NCBI RefSeq assembly: GCF_003581585.1 | Contig: NZ_QXIR01000030.1 | Coordinates: 1 to 59,625, forward strand | Direction of reading: 5' to 3' | Length of the DNA: 59,625 nucleotides | Source of the DNA: Bacillus salacetis | GTDB lineage: Bacteria > Bacillota > Bacilli > Bacillales > Bacillaceae_B | In this document: positions 29,006-38,679 of the stretch, piece after piece | Position numbering within the stretch: the first letter of the stretch is position 1 | How the letters are laid out: each line of letters begins with the position of its first letter | The notes under the pieces: generated by a model | Databases searched by the model: none | The model's input: only the letters and a program-made list of their open reading frames with translations | What the model was told of the DNA's origin: nothing | Position numbers and translations under genes: made by a program

Positions 29006-30130
29006 TCATTGTTTTATGTCGGGCTTTCCTTTAATGAAAATCCATAAATCATGGAACACTCCGGCATTTCGCAGTGTGGATAGAATCACGAGGGTAACAG
29101 GCCCGAGGATAAGGCCTAGAAAACCGACGAGCTTGAATCCTACAAAAAGGGCGATCAAAGTTGCTAATGGATCCAGTCCGATGCTGGAGGATAAAACTTT
29201 AGGCTCCATGATCTGCCTTTGGACCACAACGATGAGATAGAGTACTCCCAAGCCGACAGCCAGTCCGATGTTTCCCATGATCAACTCGTAGATGATCCAC
29301 GGAATGAAGACGGCGCCGGTCCCCAGATAAGGTAGGATATCCACTAATCCACTGACCAGTGCGATAGTGATGGCGTAATCAACTCTTAGGATCAAAAGTC
29401 CGATCAGCACAATCACGGCTGTAATTGAAACTAATGTGAACTGTGCACGGATGAAGCCCAGGAGAGCTTTCTTCAAATCGTGAAAGACCCTCCTGCCGCT
29501 TGCGGCAGCTTTAACAGGAACATATCTGGAGAACTTCTCCGAGAGATGGTACCAATCTTTGCTGATGAAGAAAGTTGCCAGTGCAGAAAAAATCAGCACT
29601 GTGGCCGCATTTGGGATCCACGATACGAGATTGGGCAGTTTCTGAAAGAAGTTCTGCAGGAAATCTCCTGCAGAGGATGCAATCCTTTCGCCAGCTGCCT
29701 GGATGTTCTCCAGGATTGCTCCTTGCTGGCCGGCTTCCAAGTCTTTGAACAGCCCGCTGATTTGATGATAAAACGGGATGACTTGTCCTGCAACGAAGTT
29801 TTCAAAATACTCCACCAGGGTATCGACATGCCGTGGGACCACATCTGCCAGGTAGTTGGCGCCGGATACGATTTCTGTTATCAGCAATGTAATGAGGCCG
29901 ATGAACACAGCTATGATCAGTATGAGTGCAATCGCCACAGCCAATCCCCTAGGCATCTTGGCTTTTCCCTCCAGAAAGTTCACGATTGGGTTAATTAGAA
30001 GGGCAATTACTAAAGCAATGATGAATGGATATGTCACTTTTGAGATATAGTAGATAGCAATCCCTGTCAATATCACTACTGCTGCAACAAACAAAAATCG
30101 CAAGCAGCGGTAAAGAAATTCTAGATTCAT
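29006..30130 (-). CDS. ytvI: AI-2E family transporter-like membrane protein YtvI
   Basis: A 374-aa polytopic protein with about 7-8 membrane segments, of the YdiK/PerM (AI-2 exporter) superfamily; the YtvI subgroup is sporulation-associated in name but the cargo is unknown. Typical motifs: early helix with YPFIIALVIALLINP, a long amphipathic middle region (about 90-165) and GLVDILPYLGTGAVFIPW, then the GLILGPV-type last helices. Start ATG 30130 with AGGGGGG upstream. Transcribed opposite to its neighbours. Confidence 0.88.
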   Translation of the reverse strand: MNLEFLYRCLRFLFVAAVVILTGIAIYYISKVTYPFIIALVIALLINPIVNFLEGKAKMPRGLAVAIALILIIAVFIGLITLLITEIVSGANYLADVVPRHVDTLVEYFENFVAGQVIPFYHQISGLFKDLEAGQQGAILENIQAAGERIASSAGDFLQNFFQKLPNLVSWIPNAATVLIFSALATFFISKDWYHLSEKFSRYVPVKAAASGRRVFHDLKKALLGFIRAQFTLVSITAVIVLIGLLILRVDYAITIALVSGLVDILPYLGTGAVFIPWIIYELIMGNIGLAVGLGVLYLIVVVQRQIMEPKVLSSSIGLDPLATLIALFVGFKLVGFLGLILGPVTLVILSTLRNAGVFHDLWIFIKGKPDIKQ

Positions 30131-30690
30131 TCATTTCCCCCCTGCCATTATTAACGATATATCTCTATTATATTTTAGTTGGGCGCTTTCATGAAAGAAA
30201 GATTCATCAGTAAAGGCTGTTTTCGCATAAATAATTCTTTTGAAATCCCTTGGAGCATGGTTATCCTTCAGCTATTGAAGCTTTTTTCTCTCAAGCGGGC
30301 TACAGCTCTATCTTTCCCGTTTACAAAGGAATTCTGTTATATCTTATATGTACTTATATGTTTAGTACTGAATAGGAAGACCAGATTCATGAGTAATGCC
30401 TGCATATTCTTTCAATTCCTTGTTGTATACTTGGAAAAAGGTATTGAGAAACTATGGAAATTAAATAGTTTCTCTCTATACTATCATCCACAGTCAAATT
30501 GATATTTAATTGAAAGATAGTACCCTCATTCGGTTCTGTGTAAACCCTTATATCACAATAGGTTACTGGCATGAACTCGCCAAAACAGCCAGGATTCGAA
30601 TTAATGGAAATATTATGTTACGATAAGGAAAGAAGAAGGGGAGTTTATTTTTCTAATAAAATAATTAATAGAGAAATTAATTCGTTTTCA
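30131..30690. other. Gene-poor region upstream of citZ
   Basis: About 560 bp AT-rich with no credible gene. A 61-codon minus-strand frame (30387-30572, starting MPVTYCDIRVYTEPNEG) looks faintly protein-like but lacks an RBS and may be a gene remnant. Positions 30215-30230 (GGCTGTTTTCGCATAA) match one end of the MITE family in reverse orientation, a possible solo terminus. Confidence 0.4.
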
Positions 30691-30739
30691 TTCACAAAAG
30701 TCAGATAATTGTTTATAATAGAAAATGAAAGCGCATCCC
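30691..30739 (+). promoter_or_regulatory. citZ promoter with overlapping cre-like site
   Basis: TTCACA (30691-30696), 17-nt spacer, TATAAT (30714-30719). TGAAAGCGCATCCC at 30726-30739 matches 12 of 14 positions of the cre consensus and covers the predicted start point, suiting CcpA repression. The resulting leader is about 215 nt and contains a palindrome CGAGCGCTCG near 30800. In B. subtilis citZ is controlled by CcpA and CcpC, and aconitase binds its leader RNA. Confidence 0.65.
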
Positions 30740-30939
30740 ATAATTCGAATTTCAAGTTTATCCTGAAATCCCTTGGCGGGTGTGCGGTACTATGTTGAGC
30801 GAGCGCTCGATAGCGTTTGTTTAATTACATTTATAGTTATTTTTTAAACAAGCCTTTTTTCAAGAGACTTGTATCTCTTAGGAAATAGTTCATCTTTAGT
30901 GGACAACTGGCGAAATTTAGATAAAGGAGAGGTTTTTAA

Positions 30940-32058
30940 ATGACAACAACCCGTGGATTAGAAGGTGTTGTAGCTACTACTTCATCAATCAGTTCCATCA
31001 TTGATGACACCCTTACATATGTAGGCTATAACATCGATGATTTAACAAACAATGCCAGCTTTGAAGAGATCATCTATCTATTATGGAACCTTAAATTGCC
31101 TACAGCTTCAGAACTTGAAGAGCTGAAAAAGGACTTGGCAGAGAATGCAGCACTGCCTAAAGAAGTAATCGAGCACTTCAATATGTATCCAATTAAAGAA
31201 GTTCACCCAATGGCTGCCCTGAGGTCTGCAGTATCATTGCTGGGGTTATATGATGAGGAAGCGGATGTAATGGAAGAAGGAGCGAACTTCCGCAAAGCTG
31301 TTCGATTGCAAGCGAAGATCCCTACCATCGTTACATCTTTCGCGCGCATACGCAGTGGGAAAGAACCGATCGCTCCAAGAACCGACCTTGGTTTCGCTGC
31401 TAACTTCCTGTACATGCTTACAGGCAATGAACCTGCTGATATCGAAGTTGAAGCGTTCAATAAAGCTCTTGTCCTTCATGCGGACCATGAATTGAATGCA
31501 TCCACTTTTACAGCGCGTGTCTGTGTGGCCACTCTATCTGATGTATATTCCGGAGTGACTGCTGCAATCGGCGCTTTGAAAGGCCCTCTTCACGGAGGTG
31601 CCAACGAACAGGTGATGAAGATGCTTACTGAGATCGGTTCAGTGGATAATGTTGATTCTGTGATCCGCCAGAAGCTTGCTGACAAAGAAAAAATCATGGG
31701 CTTCGGCCACCGTGTTTACCAGCAGGGTGACCCAAGGGCGAAACATTTGAAAGAGATGTCCAAGAAGCTGACTGAACTGAGGGGCGAAAGCAAATATTAT
31801 GAAATGTCAACGAAGATTGAAGAAATCGTGACATCTGAAAAAGGCCTTCCGCCGAATGTTGACTTCTATTCTGCTTCTGTTTATCACAGCCTTGGCATCG
31901 ACCATGATCTATTTACACCGATCTTTGCAGTCAGCAGGGTATCAGGATGGCTTGCCCATATCCTTGAGCAGTACTCCAACAACCGCTTGATCCGTCCTCG
32001 TGCAGATTATACAGGTCCGGGAAAACAGGAATATATCCCTGTAGAAAAACGCGGTTAA
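30940..32058 (+). CDS. citZ: Citrate synthase
   Basis: Condenses acetyl-CoA with oxaloacetate, the entry to the Krebs cycle. 372 aa, the short Gram-positive type without the NADH-binding N-terminal domain. Catalytic residues lie in HADHELNASTFTARV (His), GPLHGGANEQVMKML (His) and NVDFYSASVYHSLGI (Asp); MGFGHRVY binds substrate. Strong RBS (AAAGGAGAGG). First gene of the citZ-icd-mdh cluster. Confidence 0.97.
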   Translation: MTTTRGLEGVVATTSSISSIIDDTLTYVGYNIDDLTNNASFEEIIYLLWNLKLPTASELEELKKDLAENAALPKEVIEHFNMYPIKEVHPMAALRSAVSLLGLYDEEADVMEEGANFRKAVRLQAKIPTIVTSFARIRSGKEPIAPRTDLGFAANFLYMLTGNEPADIEVEAFNKALVLHADHELNASTFTARVCVATLSDVYSGVTAAIGALKGPLHGGANEQVMKMLTEIGSVDNVDSVIRQKLADKEKIMGFGHRVYQQGDPRAKHLKEMSKKLTELRGESKYYEMSTKIEEIVTSEKGLPPNVDFYSASVYHSLGIDHDLFTPIFAVSRVSGWLAHILEQYSNNRLIRPRADYTGPGKQEYIPVEKRG

Positions 32059-32096
32059 TATTTTACAAATAGCTGAATATCTGGTGTAATGACAAT

Positions 32097-32136
32097 GGAA
32101 AAGGCTTTGCTGTCAGAAAGCCCTGCCTTTTCTGTC
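32097..32136 (+). terminator. citZ-icd intergenic terminator
   Basis: Stem AAAAGGC / GCCTTTT with a T-rich tail, followed by a second hairpin AAGGGTAT / ATACCCTT at about 32161-32178 just upstream of icd. These could reduce read-through or stabilise processed icd mRNA. Confidence 0.6.
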
Positions 32137-32215
32137 AACTATAATAATGGGTCTGATTGCAAGGGTATTCATACCCTTTATCAGTCCCTTTAATCATGAA
32201 CTTGGAGGTAATAGT

Positions 32216-33484
32216 ATGTCTGAAGGTCAAAAAATCACTGTTGAAAACGGCAGCTTGAATGTGCCAAACAATCCAATCGTCCCTTTCATTGAAGGTGACG
32301 GAACTGGTCCTGATATCTGGGCTTCTGCTTCACGCGTATTAGATGCGGCAGTTGAAAAAGCATACAATGGTGAGCGCAAGCTTGTCTGGAAAGAAGTATT
32401 GGCTGGTGAAAAAGCTTATAATCAAACTGGCGAATGGCTGCCAAGCGAAACACTTGACGCGGTACGCGAATATTTCATCGCAATCAAAGGACCTCTTACT
32501 ACACCAATCGGAGGCGGAATCCGTTCATTGAACGTTGCTCTTCGCCAGGAATTGGACTTGTTCACCTGCCTGCGTCCTGTCCGTTATTTTGAAGGTGTGC
32601 CTTCCCCTGTAAAGCGTCCTGAAGACACTGACATGGTCATCTTCCGTGAGAATACAGAGGATATCTATGCGGGCATTGAATATGCCAAAGGTTCTGATGA
32701 AGTGAAGAAGCTGATTTCCTTCCTTCAAAATGAAATGGGCGTAAACAAAATCCGTTTCCCTGAAACTTCCGGTATCGGCATCAAGCCAGTATCTGAAGAA
32801 GGAACACAGCGCCTTGTCCGTGCTGCGATCAACTATGCAATCTCAGAAGGCCGCAAATCCGTAACCCTTGTACATAAAGGAAACATCATGAAGTTTACTG
32901 AAGGTGCTTTCAAGAACTGGGGTTATGAGCTTGCTGAGAAAGAATTCGGCGAGAAAGTATTCACATGGGCTGAATATGACCGCATCAAGGATGAAAAAGG
33001 CACAGATGCAGCTAACCAGGCACAATCCGAAGCAGAAGCAGCAGGCAAAATCATCGTGAAAGATGCCATTGCTGATATTTTCCTTCAGCAGATCCTGACT
33101 CGTCCTGCAGAATTTGATGTTGTAGCTACAATGAACTTGAATGGCGACTACATCTCAGATGCACTTGCTGCACAAGTAGGTGGTATCGGAATCGCTCCTG
33201 GAGCAAATATTAACTACGATACAGGACATGCGATCTTCGAAGCAACTCATGGTACAGCACCTAAATATGCTGGACAAGATAAAGTAAACCCATCTTCAGT
33301 CATCCTTTCCGGTGTACTTATGCTTGAACACCTTGGCTGGACTGAAGCTGCAACTATGATTACAAAATCAATGGAAAAAACGATTGCTTCCAAAGTTGTG
33401 ACATATGACTTTGCCCGTCTTATGGATGGTGCTACAGAAGTTAAATGTTCTGAATTCGGTACAGCATTGATCGAAAATATGTAA
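32216..33484 (+). CDS. icd: Isocitrate dehydrogenase (NADP)
   Basis: Oxidative decarboxylation of isocitrate to 2-oxoglutarate. 422 aa. The active site is seen in [19 protein letters not shown] (substrate Ser and Arg), [18 protein letters not shown] (Tyr), [15 protein letters not shown] (Lys) and [18 protein letters not shown] (metal Asp). Coenzyme motif [11 protein letters not shown]. The ATG at 32216 has GGAGG 7 nt upstream; the frame is open to 32147 but without signal. Middle gene of the Krebs cluster. Confidence 0.97.
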   Translation: MSEGQKITVENGSLNVPNNPIVPFIEGDGTGPDIWASASRVLDAAVEKAYNGERKLVWKEVLAGEKAYNQTGEWLPSETLDAVREYFIAIKGPLTTPIGGGIRSLNVALRQELDLFTCLRPVRYFEGVPSPVKRPEDTDMVIFRENTEDIYAGIEYAKGSDEVKKLISFLQNEMGVNKIRFPETSGIGIKPVSEEGTQRLVRAAINYAISEGRKSVTLVHKGNIMKFTEGAFKNWGYELAEKEFGEKVFTWAEYDRIKDEKGTDAANQAQSEAEAAGKIIVKDAIADIFLQQILTRPAEFDVVATMNLNGDYISDALAAQVGGIGIAPGANINYDTGHAIFEATHGTAPKYAGQDKVNPSSVILSGVLMLEHLGWTEAATMITKSMEKTIASKVVTYDFARLMDGATEVKCSEFGTALIENM

Positions 33485-33508
33485 TAACCATTCCATTCTT
33501 GGAATGAT

Positions 33509-33541
33509 ATGAATCGGCTTGCATTTATGCAAGCCGATTCT
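33509..33541 (+). terminator. icd terminator
   Basis: A perfect stem GAATCGGCTTGCAT / ATGCAAGCCGATTC with a very short loop; the T tract is poor, so read-through into mdh is likely. Confidence 0.75.
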
Positions 33542-33571
33542 GTTCAAAACTAATAAATGGGGGCGGTTCTT

Positions 33572-34510
33572 TTGGCTATCAGACGTAAGAAAGTTTCAGT
33601 TATCGGCGGAGGATTCACAGGGGCTACTACAGCTTTGATGCTCGCACAGAAGGAATTGGGAGATGTCGTGCTGGTGGATATTCCACAAATGGAAGATCCT
33701 ACAAAAGGCAAAGCTCTGGACATGGAAGAAGCCGGACCGGTCCAAGGATTCGATGCGAAGATTACCGGCACTTCGAACTATGAAGATACAAAGGATTCAG
33801 ATATCATAGTCATTACGGCTGGTATTGCCCGCAAGCCAGGCATGAGCCGTGATGACCTGGTTCAGACGAATCAAAAAATCATGAAATCCGTAACCCAGGA
33901 AATTGTCAAGTATTCTCCTGAAAGTATCATCATTGTTCTGACTAACCCGGTTGATGCGATGACTTACACTGTATTCAAAGAATCAGGATTCCCAAAAAAT
34001 CGGGTGATCGGCCAATCCGGGGTATTGGACACTGCTCGTTTCCGCACATTTGTTGCACAGGAATTGAATCTTTCAGTTAAGGACATAACAGGCTTTGTTT
34101 TGGGAGGCCATGGGGATGACATGGTTCCGCTTGTTCGATATTCCTATGCAGGCGGGATCCCGCTTGAAAAATTGATATCAAAGGACCGGCTGGATGCCAT
34201 TGTGGAACGCACACGGAAAGGCGGCGGGGAAATCGTCGGCCTCTTAGGCAACGGAAGCGCCTACTATGCTCCTGCTGCCTCCCTTGTTCAAATGGTGGAA
34301 GCGATTTTGAAAGACCAGCGCCGTGTTATCCCTGCTATTGCATATCTGGAAGGAGAGTACGGTTTCGAAGGAATCTACCTTGGTGTACCGACGATTCTTG
34401 GCGGCAATGGCCTTGAGCAGATTATCGAGCTTGAATTGGAAGAAGAGGAAAAAGCAGCACTATCCAAGTCGGCAGACTCTGTCAAAAATGTAATGGACGT
34501 TTTAAAATAA
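33572..34510 (+). CDS. mdh: Malate dehydrogenase
   Basis: NAD-dependent malate/oxaloacetate interconversion. 312 aa, lactate-dehydrogenase-like type. Rossmann start [25 protein letters not shown] sets NAD preference; [12 protein letters not shown] supplies substrate Arg; [16 protein letters not shown] has the catalytic His. The TTG at 33572 gives [10 protein letters not shown], the length of the B. subtilis enzyme, with GGGGGCGG as RBS; the ATG at 33557 overlaps that RBS. Last gene of the cluster, with a strong terminator. Confidence 0.96.
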   Translation: MAIRRKKVSVIGGGFTGATTALMLAQKELGDVVLVDIPQMEDPTKGKALDMEEAGPVQGFDAKITGTSNYEDTKDSDIIVITAGIARKPGMSRDDLVQTNQKIMKSVTQEIVKYSPESIIIVLTNPVDAMTYTVFKESGFPKNRVIGQSGVLDTARFRTFVAQELNLSVKDITGFVLGGHGDDMVPLVRYSYAGGIPLEKLISKDRLDAIVERTRKGGGEIVGLLGNGSAYYAPAASLVQMVEAILKDQRRVIPAIAYLEGEYGFEGIYLGVPTILGGNGLEQIIELELEEEEKAALSKSADSVKNVMDVLK

Positions 34511-34522
34511 GAATAATACTAG

Positions 34523-34566
34523 AAGAAAGAAACCGAATCCGATTGCTTGGATTCGGTTTCTTTTCT
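34523..34566 (+). terminator. mdh terminator
   Basis: Stem AGAAACCGAATCC / GGATTCGGTTTCT followed by TTTC. Confidence 0.9.
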
Positions 34567-34862
34567 TGGGATTAGTAAAAAGGAAGGGGCCAATGTAGAG
34601 AAAATAGAATCGTTCAGATGAAAAATAGCAGTATGCTCTTTTCTTATGAAGGACTTCCACTTTCGATTCCGATGCCCGTCTCCGAAGCAGGACACGTGAT
34701 TTGGAAATGAACCGGGAATCCATATAGTAACAATACATGATGATTCATCCATTATATTGAACTAATTTGAGTATCTTTGAAAATTTCTTCTTTGTAAGGT
34801 CATACTATAAATGGTATTATATAAATAGACAGACAATAAAGAGTATTTTTTCTATTCTTAAT

Positions 34863-34876
34863 TGTAAACGGTTACA
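34863..34876. promoter_or_regulatory. Candidate cre site upstream of the MaoC-like gene
   Basis: TGTAAACGGTTACA matches 13 of 14 positions of the cre consensus and lies in a longer palindrome (TTGTAAAC / GGTTACAA), ending 16 nt before the start codon. A promoter TTGTAA - 17 nt - TATTAT is possible at about 34793-34821, so CcpA would act as a roadblock. Confidence 0.6.
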
Positions 34877-34892
34877 ACGGAGGTGCGCCAGC

Positions 34893-35369
34893 ATGTTATT
34901 AGGTAAAAAACGAAAGCCGGGCAGAAAGATTGAAGATATATCAGTTGGTGAAAAGCTGACATTGACAGAAAAGATCGAAGACAAAGATCTGCTGCTGTAT
35001 CTTGGATTGACCAATGATGCGAATCCTTTATACATACAGCATGACTATGCATCACAGACTCCATTCAAGAAACCTTTGGTACCTGCGGTTATGCTGACCG
35101 GGATCATCAGTTCAGCAATCTCTAAATATTTGCCGGGCCCGGGTTCACATATCATGAAACAGGTACTTGAGTTTCCAAAGCCTGTTTACCATTATGATAC
35201 CATCCAATTTCTCTTTGAAGTGAAGAATATAGACAGCGGAAGTCACCTGGTTACAGTTGATGTAATTGGAACGAATGAGCAGGAAGAGACAGTCATTAGT
35301 GGCTCGATTGAAGTTTGTCCGCCACATAAGCTTGAGAAAATGAACGGCAATGCACTTGAAAATTTTTAA
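34893..35369 (+). CDS. MaoC/hotdog-fold dehydratase-like protein
   Basis: A 158-aa single hotdog protein. MaoC-type hydratase features are seen in EDISVGEKLTLTEKIEDKD, the NDANPLYIQHDYA stretch (hydratase Asp and His positions, about residues 46-58) and PAVMLTGIISSAISKYLPGPG. This suggests an enoyl-CoA hydratase-like or acyl-binding role, but the substrate is unknown. The ATG at 34893 has CGGAGGTG upstream; the frame is open for 42 codons before it without an RBS. It stands between mdh and phoP and ends in its own terminator. A near-perfect cre site precedes it. Confidence 0.88.
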   Translation: MLLGKKRKPGRKIEDISVGEKLTLTEKIEDKDLLLYLGLTNDANPLYIQHDYASQTPFKKPLVPAVMLTGIISSAISKYLPGPGSHIMKQVLEFPKPVYHYDTIQFLFEVKNIDSGSHLVTVDVIGTNEQEETVISGSIEVCPPHKLEKMNGNALENF

Positions 35370-35378
35370 ATAGCAGAA

Positions 35379-35414
35379 TCAGACTGACCGGATGCCGGTT
35401 GGTCTTTTTTTTGT
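35379..35414 (+). terminator. Terminator after the MaoC-like gene
   Basis: Stem GACTGACCGG / CCGGTTGGTC followed by eight T. Confidence 0.88.
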
Positions 35415-35559
35415 CAATTACAAGGCTCGATCGAAGGAACTTCAGGGGAATTGAGCGATTGGTATGGGAATGTAGGGATTGTTTATATTATAATAAAATC
35501 ACAATTAAATATTTTTGGATGACGGGGTTTTTAATACAGGTATACGGAGGAACACTTTT

Positions 35560-36279
35560 ATGAGTAAAAAGATTCTTGTAGTTGATGATGAGCAGTCCAT
35601 TGTCACGCTGCTTAAGTACAATCTTGAGCAGGCAGGCTATACGGTAATCACAGCCTATGACGGTGAAGAAGGCAGGGATTTGGCCTTGGAAGAGCTTCCT
35701 GATTTAATGATCCTTGATTTAATGCTTCCAAAAATTGACGGAATTGAAGTATGTAAACAAATTAGACAGCAAAAAGTGATGATACCGATCTTAATGCTTA
35801 CCGCCAAAGATGATGAATTCGATAAAGTATTAGGACTTGAACTTGGCGCAGATGATTATATGACTAAACCGTTCAGCCCGCGGGAAGTAATGGCAAGGGT
35901 AAAGGCGATCCTGCGCAGAAGCCAGGCAGTCATCGATGCAGCCGAACACCTGCGGTCAGAACAAAAGGATTATCTTCAAGTAGGAGAACTGAAGGTCTAT
36001 CCTGAGCAATATGAGGCTTACTTTGAAGAAGATTTGTTGGAGCTGACTCCGAAGGAATTTGAACTGCTGTTGTACCTTACTGAAAACCGCGGCAGGGTAC
36101 TGACCCGTGACCAGCTGCTTAGTGCAGTTTGGAATTATGACTTTGCAGGCGATACTAGGATCGTCGATGTACATATAAGCCACTTAAGGGAGAAAATCGA
36201 AACAAATACAAAGAAGCCGGCTTATATCAAAACGATAAGGGGCCTTGGCTATAAGCTGGAAGAGCAGAAAGGTTCATGA
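35560..36279 (+). CDS. phoP: Phosphate response regulator PhoP
   Basis: A 239-aa OmpR-family regulator of phosphate starvation genes. The receiver domain has KKILVVDDEQS (acidic pocket), LMILDLMLPKIDG (phospho-Asp, about residue 53) and LMLTAKDDEFD (Thr, Lys). The C-terminal winged helix reads ELTPKEFELLLYLTENRGRV to HISHLREKIE. The ATG at 35560 has GGAGGA upstream. It overlaps phoR by 4 bp. PhoP-box-like repeats occur just after phoR. Confidence 0.94.
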   Translation: MSKKILVVDDEQSIVTLLKYNLEQAGYTVITAYDGEEGRDLALEELPDLMILDLMLPKIDGIEVCKQIRQQKVMIPILMLTAKDDEFDKVLGLELGADDYMTKPFSPREVMARVKAILRRSQAVIDAAEHLRSEQKDYLQVGELKVYPEQYEAYFEEDLLELTPKEFELLLYLTENRGRVLTRDQLLSAVWNYDFAGDTRIVDVHISHLREKIETNTKKPAYIKTIRGLGYKLEEQKGS

Positions 36280-38060
36280 TCAGGTTCAGATCGAGGCTTT
36301 TGTTTGCCCTTATCATGTTGATTATTGTGGTGCTTGTCTGTCTTGGTGTCCTTCTGGGCCAGATGTTCAAGAGCTACTATCTTCAATCTTTCAATAACAG
36401 GATTGAGAAAGAAGCAAAGCTGGTTGTAAATGAGGTCATAACCGGCCGGCAGCCTGAAGCCGTTTCAAATGAACAGATAGAAGAGATCAGCAGGCTGCTG
36501 GATATCCGGGTCACAATTACCGGTGCAGATGGCCGAATCATTAAGGACAGCGGACCTTTTTCTGATATTGATGAGGAAAAGCAAAGCAGTGCCATTTCAG
36601 GAATCACGAAAGATTGGAGCAGCAGCCGGGAAGAAAACACCTTGATGAAAAACGGAAGTGATGTTGTCTACTACTGGCAGCCTCTCGAAGGCGATGAGGA
36701 TTCTTCGTTGTTAATATTGAGTTCCCGTGTAGATATACTGATTGCGGGTTACAAGCAGATTTGGACAGTTTTATCCATATCCCTCGGCCTTGCACTGGTT
36801 GTCATCATAATGCTGGGTACCAGGATCACCTCGCGTTATACGAAACCGATTGATTCTGCAACACAGGTGGCGATGGAGCTTGCAAAAGGGAACTACCGGG
36901 CAAGAACATACGAGGACCGGATGGATGAAACCAGCATGTTGAGTACATCCATCAATATATTGGCCAGGAACTTACAGGATATGACTTCAGCACAAGAAAT
37001 CCAGCAGAACCGTTTGACCACACTCATTGAAAACATGGGAAGCGGCCTGCTACTGATTGATCACCGAGGATATGCTGTGTTGACCAACAAGGCGTTCAAC
37101 GAGTTCTTTGCCATAGATTCTGACCGCACTAACAATAAACGCTACTACGACCTCATCACATTTCCTGAAGTGAATAAATTAGTTGAAGAAATATTTATGA
37201 CAGAGCAAAAGATCCGAAAACAGCTGCTTCTTCCTCTAAAGATTGAACGAAGGCATTTTGAGGTCTACGGTGCCCCTATAATCGGCATGAAGGAAGAGTG
37301 GAAAGGAATTGTGCTGGTCTTTCATGATATCACCGAATTGAAGAAGCTGGAGCAGATGAGGAAGGATTTCGTCGCTAATGTATCCCATGAGCTCAGAACT
37401 CCCATTACCTCCATTAAAGGGTTCAGTGAAACGCTATTGGACGGGGCGATGGAGGATAAAGAAACACTGGAGATGTTCCTGAATATAATTTTGCGTGAAA
37501 GCGACAGGCTTCAATCATTGATTACTGATTTGCTTGATCTTTCGAAAATGGAAAAGCAGGGGTTTGAACTTAATGCAGCAGAGGCCGATATAGGGGATAT
37601 ACTGGAAGAAGTGAAGGCGATCCTAGAGAATAAGCCGGATAAAAAGGATGTTCAGCTTACGCTTCATAGAGGTGAGGCTGCGATGGCAGAGGTGGATAGT
37701 TACCGGATCAAACAAGTCTTCATCAATTTGATTGGAAATGCCCTTACCTATACTCCAAAAGGCGGAGAAGTCTCCGTTTATATAAGCCGTACTGCTTCAA
37801 GTGTGGTCATTGAAGTCCGGGACAACGGCATCGGGATTGAAGAAAAGGAAATCCCGCGGATCTTTGAAAGGTTCTACAGGGTTGATAAGGCAAGAAGCCG
37901 CGACTCCGGCGGGACCGGACTCGGGCTGGCCATAGTTAAACATTTAATAGAGGCTCACGGAGGAACTATTGAGGTGGAAAGTAAAGTCAAAGAAGGCACT
38001 GCCTTCACTGTAACCCTGCCGAAAAAGATTCCTGTGGACAGCTGGGAGAAAGATTATTGA
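36276..38060 (+). CDS. phoR: Phosphate sensor histidine kinase PhoR
   Basis: A 594-aa membrane sensor kinase. Two transmembrane segments (about 7-28 and 163-183) flank an extracytoplasmic domain; then HAMP (~184-240), PAS (~245-350), HisKA with VANVSHELRTPITSIKGF (phospho-His about 371) and HATPase with NLIGNALTYTPKGG (N box), VRDNGIGIEE (G1) and RDSGGTGLGLAIVKHL (G2). It phosphorylates PhoP under phosphate limitation. ATG overlaps the phoP stop (ATGA), so the two are coupled. Confidence 0.94.
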   Translation: MIRFRSRLLFALIMLIIVVLVCLGVLLGQMFKSYYLQSFNNRIEKEAKLVVNEVITGRQPEAVSNEQIEEISRLLDIRVTITGADGRIIKDSGPFSDIDEEKQSSAISGITKDWSSSREENTLMKNGSDVVYYWQPLEGDEDSSLLILSSRVDILIAGYKQIWTVLSISLGLALVVIIMLGTRITSRYTKPIDSATQVAMELAKGNYRARTYEDRMDETSMLSTSINILARNLQDMTSAQEIQQNRLTTLIENMGSGLLLIDHRGYAVLTNKAFNEFFAIDSDRTNNKRYYDLITFPEVNKLVEEIFMTEQKIRKQLLLPLKIERRHFEVYGAPIIGMKEEWKGIVLVFHDITELKKLEQMRKDFVANVSHELRTPITSIKGFSETLLDGAMEDKETLEMFLNIILRESDRLQSLITDLLDLSKMEKQGFELNAAEADIGDILEEVKAILENKPDKKDVQLTLHRGEAAMAEVDSYRIKQVFINLIGNALTYTPKGGEVSVYISRTASSVVIEVRDNGIGIEEKEIPRIFERFYRVDKARSRDSGGTGLGLAIVKHLIEAHGGTIEVESKVKEGTAFTVTLPKKIPVDSWEKDY

Positions 38061-38073
38061 GAAAAAAAGCAAC

Positions 38074-38130
38074 TTTACACAAGCTTTACATTTTTTTCAA
38101 TGAAGCTTAATAAAAGGGTGTTACTATACT
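38074..38130 (+). promoter_or_regulatory. Candidate PhoP-activated promoter (four PhoP-box repeats)
   Basis: Four hexamers at 11-bp spacing: TTTACA (38074), TTTACA (38085), TTCAAT (38096) and TTAATA (38107), then a -10 TATACT at 38125-38130 and no -35. This is the layout of B. subtilis PhoP-activated promoters (TT(A/T)A(C/T)A repeats at about -20 to -60). Confidence 0.65.
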
Positions 38131-38136
38131 AAGTGA

Positions 38137-38198
38137 AAACCCCTTCATCCAAGGAGCCATGAAAAGGTGAGAACTGACCCCGTTCTCACCTTTTTCTA
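38137..38198 (+). ncRNA. Possible ~60-nt Pho-controlled transcript ending in the phoR terminator
   Basis: From the predicted start the RNA would run ~60 nt into a strong terminator, stem AAAAGGTGAGAAC / GTTCTCACCTTTT (38162-38194) plus T run. Within it AAGGAG precedes ATGAAAAGGTGA, a three-codon frame. It could be a small RNA, or the stump of a lost gene (pstS is expected here in relatives). The same hairpin also terminates phoPR. Confidence 0.4.
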
Positions 38199-38229
38199 TT
38201 ATTGTGTTATCCTCACTTGCCTTTTTCCC

Positions 38230-38520
38230 TTATCTTAGCACCAGCTTTTTTTCCTGTGGTGCAGTTTTGATTAGCAATTGTTCAGTATTAGGTACTATTT
38301 GGTTTTCAATGAGGAGGCAGGAGCCAGGAAGTGCGGAATAGACGTAATTCTCCACAGGGGGGTGCTGCATCATTCTGATCAGCTGCATTCCCGCCTCACC
38401 ATGCGTGCTTTCCGGCTCCTCCCTGTGATCAGTCAGCATCTTTTCAAGGGGCAGGCGGCATTTCTTTATCTCATGAGAATCGGCACACCCCAGTCCACTT
38501 CTGCTATGCATTCCTTTCAA
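38230..38520 (-). CDS. Hypothetical protein (low confidence)
   Basis: An open frame of up to 96 codons on the minus strand (MKGMHSRSGLGC... to ...QEKKLVLR). It would share the hairpin at 38162-38194 as its terminator, but the possible starts (TTG 38520 or ATG 38511) have a poor RBS. I recognise no family. If it is not a gene, the 480-bp stretch from 38199 to 38679 holds nothing else I can identify. Confidence 0.3.
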   Translation of the reverse strand: MKGMHSRSGLGCADSHEIKKCRLPLEKMLTDHREEPESTHGEAGMQLIRMMQHPPVENYVYSALPGSCLLIENQIVPNTEQLLIKTAPQEKKLVLR

Positions 38521-38679
38521 TCAGTCATTCCCTTGTCTCTATTGGTCCTAATGAGCCATTTACCTTATGGAAGAAAAACCTATCAAAACAGGCTGTTGGT
38601 TTTCATTATTGTAATATAATTGAAACCTTTTTGTTATCCAGCCCGTATAGAAGGTATCGAGATTGAAAGGGGAATGGAA

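Noticed and set aside
30387..30572. 61-codon minus-strand gene upstream of citZ
   Set aside because: No convincing RBS, promoter or terminator; kept only as a note on the gap.
38278..38619. 113-codon plus-strand frame before hflK
   Set aside because: No RBS, Ser/Leu-rich random composition and overlap with a somewhat better minus-strand frame.
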